From NCBI GenBank assembly GCA_937927265.1, contig CALBCO010000015.1, forward strand, positions 1 through 17,156: DNA of 17,156 nt. Direction: 5' to 3'. Positions 13,151-17,156 of the stretch are shown one piece after another. Position numbers and translations under genes: made by a program. Under the pieces are notes generated by a model, which saw only the letters and a list, made by a program, of their open reading frames with translations, was not told where the DNA came from and made no database searches. The stretch is from an uncultured Verrucomicrobiae bacterium (GTDB lineage: Bacteria; Verrucomicrobiota; Verrucomicrobiia; Palsa-1439). Position 1 is the first letter of the stretch, and every line of letters begins with the position of its first letter.

Positions 13151-14277
13151 CGCCAGGCCCAATACCGGACGCGCCGAACATACCCGGCGCCTTCGGGAAT
13201 CTCAACAAACCCGTCGCTCTTCGCCAAGTCCGCAAAATCCCCGCTCGTGTTCATCGTCACCGGCGCGCCATTGCATACCGGCTGAAACACCGTCAACGCC
13301 CCGCGCTTGATTGGTTTTGCCAAATCCAGTTCCACCGATGAGAACAAATACCGGTGCAAACAAACCAAACACGACACCGGATTCCCCGGCAATCCGAACA
13401 CCAACTTCTTTCCACGCACCCCAAACCACAACGGCTTCCCCGGCCGTTGCCGGACCCGATGAAACACCTCGCGCACGCCGAGCTTCCGCAGCACTCCCGG
13501 CACAAAATCAAATCGCCCTTTCGACACCCCGCCCGTCAAGAGCACCACATCCGCCGCCAACGCCTTCCGCAATGTCGCCGCAATCTGCCGCTCATCATCT
13601 CGCGCGTGCAGCAACATCACGTCCCGGTATCCATGCAACCGCAACGACGCCGCCAGCGCGTGCGCGTTCGACCGGCGAATCTGGTGGGGCAGGGGGCGCT
13701 CGCCGACTTCGACGAGTTCGTCACCGGTGCTGACAATCGCAATCGTCGGTCGTTTCGCCACGCGCAAATGCGTTTTGCCGACCGAGGCCGCCACCGCGAT
13801 AACCGGCCCGTCGAGAACTTTCCCTGCCGGCACGAGCAACGCACCTTTTCGCGCGTCACTGCCGGCACGATGAACAAATTGTCCTCGCTCCACATCCCCG
13901 GTAACCCGCGCCCAGCCGTCGCGCACTTCGATTTCCTCCACCGGTACCACGCAATCACATCCGACCGGCAACACCGCGCCCGTCATCACCTCGATGCAGC
14001 CAACCGGCCTCCGCCGTCGCAACGCTGCCTTGCCGGCGGCCTGAATGCCTTCGATGCAAAACTCCCGGCAACCGCGTTGCCACGTCGCAAACGACAGCGC
14101 GATGCCGTCCATCGTTACCCGGTCAAACGGCGGCATGGCGCGGTCGGCGCGGAGCGGCTCGCACAGCACTTCGCCGACAGCATCGGCGAGCGGGACGGTA
14201 ACAGTCGGCGCGGGCTTCATCGCGCGACGGATCAACTGCTGGGCTTGAGTGACGGAGATGTTGGTGATTTTGCTCAT
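13147..14277 (-). CDS. moeA: molybdopterin molybdenumtransferase MoeA
   Basis: First gene of the cofactor operon, 376 residues. MoeA inserts molybdate into adenylylated molybdopterin. Features in order are: MPPFDRVTMDGIA (48-60), the family's PxFDxSxMDGYA-type segment; GCIEVMTGAVLPVGCDCVV (93-111); RPTIAIVSTGDELVEVG (176-192); LLTGGVSKGRFDFV (246-259); RPGKPLWFG; and FGLPGNPVSCLV. The canonical GGVSVGxxD reads GGVSKGRFD, a Lys replacing Val in the substrate loop. The ATG at 14277 is chosen because it matches the usual N-terminus; no Shine-Dalgarno precedes it. Total length is slightly below the usual 400-410. The stop overlaps moaC by 4 nt. Confidence 0.95.
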   Translation of the reverse strand: MSKITNISVTQAQQLIRRAMKPAPTVTVPLADAVGEVLCEPLRADRAMPPFDRVTMDGIALSFATWQRGCREFCIEGIQAAGKAALRRRRPVGCIEVMTGAVLPVGCDCVVPVEEIEVRDGWARVTGDVERGQFVHRAGSDARKGALLVPAGKVLDGPVIAVAASVGKTHLRVAKRPTIAIVSTGDELVEVGERPLPHQIRRSNAHALAASLRLHGYRDVMLLHARDDERQIAATLRKALAADVVLLTGGVSKGRFDFVPGVLRKLGVREVFHRVRQRPGKPLWFGVRGKKLVFGLPGNPVSCLVCLHRYLFSSVELDLAKPIKRGALTVFQPVCNGAPVTMNTSGDFADLAKSDGFVEIPEGAGYVRRVRYWAWR

Positions 14278-14328
14278 GCGAGGCCGGCACTGTAGCCATA
14301 GTTGCCCACGGATGCACCGGTTTTTTTC

Positions 14329-14404
14329 CACGAATGCACACGAATCAGCACCATTGCGGCCCGGCGAATCGAAAGTGATTCGTGACCTTTCGTGTGGATT
14401 CGTG
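14329..14404. repeat. inverted repeat of CACGAAT units
   Basis: CACGAATGCACACGAA (14329-14344) is matched at 15 of 16 bases by the complement of TTCGTGTGGATTCGTG (14389-14404). The 44-nt middle part contains a further GATTCGTG at 14377-14384, and a weaker related block, CACGGATGCACCGG, precedes at 14307-14320. The unit spacing suggests a short dispersed intergenic repeat or a regulator-binding array rather than chance. Confidence 0.6.
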
Positions 14405-14451
14405 TCTGCCCAACGTTCCGTCTGCGATTCTTAAGCACCCCCGGCCAAACG

Positions 14452-14478
14452 ATGATATATCGCCTGCCGATATATCAT
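14452..14478. promoter_or_regulatory. perfect 11-bp-arm palindrome, possible operator
   Basis: ATGATATATCG (14452-14462) and CGATATATCAT (14468-14478) are exact complements around the 5-nt spacer CCTGC. It is AT-rich within a GC-rich neighbourhood, has no T-run after it, and sits 71 nt upstream of the promoter-like sequence of the secreted-protein gene. A protein-binding site is more likely than a terminator. The cognate regulator is not identifiable. Confidence 0.6.
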
Positions 14479-14548
14479 GGCTGGACAAGCGACTGTGGAG
14501 TCCGGGCTGGAGTGTTGCTTGGCCGAAGCGGACGACCGGAGACCTCAT

Positions 14549-14576
14549 TTGACAGGCAGTAAGTTGCCGCTACAGT
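14549..14576 (+). promoter_or_regulatory. sigma70-like promoter of the secreted protein gene
   Basis: A perfect -35 TTGACA (14549-14554) is followed after 16 nt by TACAGT (14571-14576), four of six matches to the -10 consensus. Transcription would start near 14583 and leave a leader of about 125 nt before the ATG at 14709. Confidence 0.55.
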
Positions 14577-14708
14577 GTGCGCGAAATGAAAACTATGGGG
14601 ATTGCATGACTCACATGATGATCGTGGTCGCATTGCTCGACGGTGTGCCGAATGACCAGCGGCAAGTGTCGTGAGACAAACAATCGCCAGCTTCGCATTA
14701 CACCATCC

Positions 14709-16865
14709 ATGACGCATCGTTGGCACATCATCCTGCTCACCAGCGCCCTAACCGTCACGGCGTTCGCAGAACCGTCCGACTGGTCGGCGTGGAGCCGGGT
14801 GGCGAAGTGGAATGGCTACGCGTCGGTCGTCACGGAACATCTGACGCAACGGGATAACGGCGTGAGCCGTGAAAACAGCCTGGAGTTGGCAGTGACGCAC
14901 CTGCGATTCACGTTGGAACGACCGCCGCGACAACATCCCATCCAACTGGAATGGCCCATGACGCGCGGGCAGGTGGAGTACCAGTGGACGTTCCGCAAAC
15001 ACTGGTCAAACATCAATGGTGACTACGAGAAGGTCGCGAGCCAGGCGCACTATGCCGGTGGTCCCCGCGAGTCTCACGAAACATCGTTCACACTCTTCAC
15101 CGACACCGGCCGCTGGGACTTCACCACCCCCGGCTTTGCGGCGGCGGAATACAAAATCACCGATGTGATCGAGAACAGACGCCACTCTGAACACGAGGCC
15201 TACACCATGGTCCACACTTGGGATCCCATTGAAAACGGTGTTTTTCGAGGCGTCGCGCCCAAGCGGATCGGTCCAATCGCCCATTCCCAAGTGCTCGACT
15301 TAAGCCACCCTGAACACAACGGCAAAGTCACGGCCGCCAAGACGCTCACCCTACATCTCTGGCCGGAGTTTGACGACGTTGAGGTCGAAGTCACCATTGA
15401 AGATTACGCGGATTGGCTGCCGCGCGGGAGTTTGGTGGGAACAGCCTCAGCCGGTAACTCGCTCGTCGCCCGCGCCGTGCTCAAGTCCAAGCCACCGGCC
15501 ACCAAGTTGCCGGTGCGCGCGAAACTGTTTCGCTTCGAGTTGACCGACGTGACGCGCGAACCCGGTGTCGCCATGAACTGGCCGCTTGAGGCTGCCGACA
15601 ACAGCCCGGACTTGCAGCTTGCCGGCGATTTCGGTGCGCGCTTGTCCAACGCGAACCTCACCGCAGAAGCGGATCCCAAACCCAACGCAGACGACCGGGA
15701 CGAAGTGCGCGTGCGGATCGCGGCGCATGACTTTGGCGCGGCCGGTCAGTTGCGGGTCATCTGCGCGTTGACTGATGGCCGGGAAGTGGGCGGCTATCTG
15801 ATGCACGACGGCCGCCGCCTCGCGCCGATTCCATTGCCGTACCGGCGCGATAGTTCCCGCATCGCGGAGAAGTGGCACCGCGAGTGGAAGGTGGCCGGCA
15901 GCGATGCCGCCGACGATGACGCCGCGCCAGCCGGCAACGGCGCGACGGGCGACGGGTTTTCCCACTACGAAGAATACCGGGGCTTCGTCGTGGGCGGGCT
16001 GCACAATCGCACCAATCCCGCCCGCAAGGATTTCTTCGTCCATAACGCCATTGGTCGGAAGGCGATTGCCGGTCTGGCGCATTTTGCGACAATCACAAAA
16101 TTGACAACGCATTTTGAACTGCGCCGCAATGAACTGCCGGAGTCGCGGCGCATGAACCACAACCGGTCGGCCAAATCGCCGCGTTCCACGGCGGAATTTC
16201 AGCACGCCGTCGTGCTGGACGACAAAGCGGAGGGCGAGGCGTCGGAGACAGTCAGCACCGGCGCGGTGGCGCGGCCCAAGACGACGCAGCGCGTCAGCGT
16301 TCATCCGGTCCTGTTCATGCCGGGGCGCAAACCGCACGAGGCCGAATCGGCCATCGCGCATGAGTTGTTACATTCGATTGGCGTCAAAGAACACGGCGAT
16401 GCTGATCGCGACGTGGTGTGGATTCGCCACGAGGGCGGCGAGCATCCCGGTGTTTGGCTGGAAGAACGTCCGGCCGGCTGGAGTGAATCGAAAGGCCGGA
16501 TGGTGTACTCGGACAATCCCGGTGCGCGGATCCGGTTGATCAACTCCGCTGGGCTGGAAGTGCCCCCGGAAGGACTGGCCATGTTCGAGGAGCCGGTCAT
16601 TCTGTATCTGGGCGAACATCAGGGCAAACATTCCGGTGTGGTGGACTGTGTGATCCGGTACGACTGCGCGAAGGCGTTTCGGGTGCCCGAGCGAGCGCGC
16701 GATCGGTTCTTGAAGGAGATCGAGCCGGTGGGGATGGGCTTGTGCGCTTCGGCGACCGGCACCGAGTTCAACGCGCCCGGACTGCCGCTGGTGCGGTATG
16801 GCAATGCCCAGCGCGGCAACTGCCAACAGCACTTTTGCGTGCGCGATGATGCGCCCGATCCCTGA
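14709..16865 (+). CDS. secreted protein with HELLH zincin-like motif
   Basis: Large exported protein of 718 residues, family unnamed to me. A signal peptide (MTHRWHIILLTSALTVTAFA, cleavage AFA|EP) begins at the ATG at 14709; an upstream GTG frame start adds 22 non-signal residues and is rejected. No Shine-Dalgarno is seen. The N-terminal half (about 30-390) is beta-rich and lacks recognisable motifs. An acidic Ca-binding-like segment with GDGFSHYEEYRG (414-425) follows. A catalytic candidate AIAHELLHSIGVKEHGDAD (His551, Glu552, His555, Gly558, His562) resembles HExxHxxGxxH zincins, with the third His displaced by one residue. The C-terminus has GKHSGVVDCVIRYDC and GLCASATGTEFNAPG, whose cysteines may form disulfides. 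It stands alone, divergent from the Mo operon. Metalloprotease activity is plausible, not proven. Confidence 0.82.
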   Translation: MTHRWHIILLTSALTVTAFAEPSDWSAWSRVAKWNGYASVVTEHLTQRDNGVSRENSLELAVTHLRFTLERPPRQHPIQLEWPMTRGQVEYQWTFRKHWSNINGDYEKVASQAHYAGGPRESHETSFTLFTDTGRWDFTTPGFAAAEYKITDVIENRRHSEHEAYTMVHTWDPIENGVFRGVAPKRIGPIAHSQVLDLSHPEHNGKVTAAKTLTLHLWPEFDDVEVEVTIEDYADWLPRGSLVGTASAGNSLVARAVLKSKPPATKLPVRAKLFRFELTDVTREPGVAMNWPLEAADNSPDLQLAGDFGARLSNANLTAEADPKPNADDRDEVRVRIAAHDFGAAGQLRVICALTDGREVGGYLMHDGRRLAPIPLPYRRDSSRIAEKWHREWKVAGSDAADDDAAPAGNGATGDGFSHYEEYRGFVVGGLHNRTNPARKDFFVHNAIGRKAIAGLAHFATITKLTTHFELRRNELPESRRMNHNRSAKSPRSTAEFQHAVVLDDKAEGEASETVSTGAVARPKTTQRVSVHPVLFMPGRKPHEAESAIAHELLHSIGVKEHGDADRDVVWIRHEGGEHPGVWLEERPAGWSESKGRMVYSDNPGARIRLINSAGLEVPPEGLAMFEEPVILYLGEHQGKHSGVVDCVIRYDCAKAFRVPERARDRFLKEIEPVGMGLCASATGTEFNAPGLPLVRYGNAQRGNCQQHFCVRDDAPDP

Positions 16866-17156
16866 CGCAACCTCGCGCCCGGCGGTCGCGCCCTTCTATG
16901 TGGCCACCGGTTGCAAGCTCGATTTTGGACTTTCTTGTTTCTGCCATCCGTTCTCCTTTCCCCCTCCAGTCGTCAGTCGGTCTCTCGCGGGGCAACACCC
17001 ACGGCGTCGCCACCACACCTTCTATCCGTGTCCCGGCTCCCGCCGAGATCACCTCATGCTGTTTGCGCGTTGCGCTGCGCCGACTCGTCTCACCGGCAAA
17101 CTCATCTACACAATCGGTTGGTCCTTGCTCCCCGTTGACCCAGGGCGCGAACGGTC
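16866..17156. other. 3' flank of the secreted-protein gene, no convincing gene
   Basis: The 291 bases after the plus-strand stop hold a single REP-like arm (16871-16896). On the minus strand there is an ATG (16947) with a good AAGGAG Shine-Dalgarno 5 nt upstream. Its frame, however, runs through the REP arm and then antisense into the plus-strand gene, so I do not call a gene. The right edge shows no coding pattern I can support. Confidence 0.5.
16871..16896 (-). repeat. solitary REP-like arm D
   Basis: One arm of the GGCGCG type, GAAGGGCGCG-ACCGCCGGG-CGCGAGG on the minus strand, with the GTAG head decayed to GAAG. It begins 5 nt after the stop codon of the secreted-protein gene. Its small GC-rich hairpin could protect or end that transcript. 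No partner arm of the other type lies in the remaining 260 bases. Confidence 0.65.

Larger units (their letters stand above)
14278..14708. other. divergent intergenic region between moeA and the secreted zincin-like gene
   Basis: These 431 bases separate the moeA start (minus) from the start of the plus-strand secreted protein. No gene is supported. From left to right they hold a 16-bp inverted repeat with CACGAAT units, a perfect palindrome with 11-bp arms, a sigma70-like promoter for the plus-strand gene, and a leader of about 125 bases. No clear promoter for moeA was found; a TACAGT-like -10 lies at 14298-14293 (minus) but has no -35 partner. Confidence 0.6.

Noticed and set aside
13354..14295. 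Plus-strand open frame of 313 codons
   Set aside because: It mirrors moeA, whose motifs are unmistakable on the other strand; the translation is Arg/His/Pro-rich and without domains.
14452..14478. Palindrome as a rho-independent terminator
   Set aside because: The stem is AT-rich, no T-run follows on either strand, and no gene ends nearby.
14606..14674. Leader peptide of 22 codons before the secreted-protein gene
   Set aside because: Only a weak GGGG lies upstream, it has no conserved feature, and a short frame of this length is expected by chance.
15447..16361. Minus-strand open frame of 304 codons
   Set aside because: It is the antisense shadow of the secreted protein, which has a signal peptide and an HExxH motif.
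1..17156. tRNA, rRNA, CRISPR array, insertion sequence transposase
   Set aside because: None was seen: no cloverleaf-like motif, no regular direct repeats with spacers, and no transposase or integrase motif in any frame.

Overview
The window reads as a chromosomal segment of a GC-rich Gram-negative-type bacterium. It encodes an outer-membrane efflux lipoprotein, several exported proteins and dispersed GTAG-headed REP-like palindromes. Gene content and style (tandem ATGA/GTGA overlaps, DUF6951-like, ArsF-like and DGC proteins side by side, REP-like doublets, a large secreted HExxH protein) make me favour Verrucomicrobiota or a relative. That is inference with moderate-to-low confidence, because no rRNA or other marker gene is present.

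Region 1 (about 10217 down to 1, minus strand) is one long, tightly packed gene run of 15 genes. In order of transcription it is: an ArsR/SmtB-type repressor; an ArsP/UPF0718-type permease; a tandem universal stress protein; a small HdrA-N-terminus-like Cys protein; a two-cluster ferredoxin; an exported protein of two probable thioredoxin-like halves without CxxC; a 77-residue thioredoxin (CPKC); a DGC-domain putative zinc-binding protein; an ArsF-like thioredoxin-fold protein (CDAC); a divergent pyrroline-5-carboxylate-reductase-like protein; a MacB-like ABC permease and its ATPase; a membrane-anchored thioredoxin (CIPC); a DUF6951-like Cys-rich protein; and a TolC/OprM-type outer-membrane lipoprotein that leaves the window at base 1. 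Two near-identical palindromes, TTGGCG-N4-CGCCAA and its one-mismatch twin, sit before the repressor and before the permease. They are probably the repressor's operators. The whole looks like a metalloid- or thiol-responsive unit that joins redox chemistry (ferredoxin, HdrA-like, three CxxC thioredoxins) to two export routes (the permease and an ABC-TolC pump).

Region 2 (14277 down to 10257, minus strand) is a six-gene molybdenum cofactor operon: moeA, moaC, mobA, moaD, moaE and a MOT1-type molybdate transporter. The genes overlap or abut. Several junctions are 4-nt ATGA/GTGA overlaps, which suggests translational coupling.

Region 3 (14278-14708) is a divergent intergenic stretch. It holds a 16-bp inverted repeat, a perfect 11-bp-arm palindrome and a sigma70-like promoter. 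It drives the only large plus-strand gene (14709-16865), a secreted 718-residue protein with an HELLH zincin-like motif. The last 291 bases carry a solitary REP-like arm and no convincing gene.

A dispersed repeat runs through everything. Three doublets and one single arm of GTAG-headed hairpins are present. One doublet lies in frame inside the TolC gene just after the lipobox. One forms the 3' end of mobA. One lies between the HdrA-like gene and the ferredoxin gene. The single arm follows the plus-strand gene.
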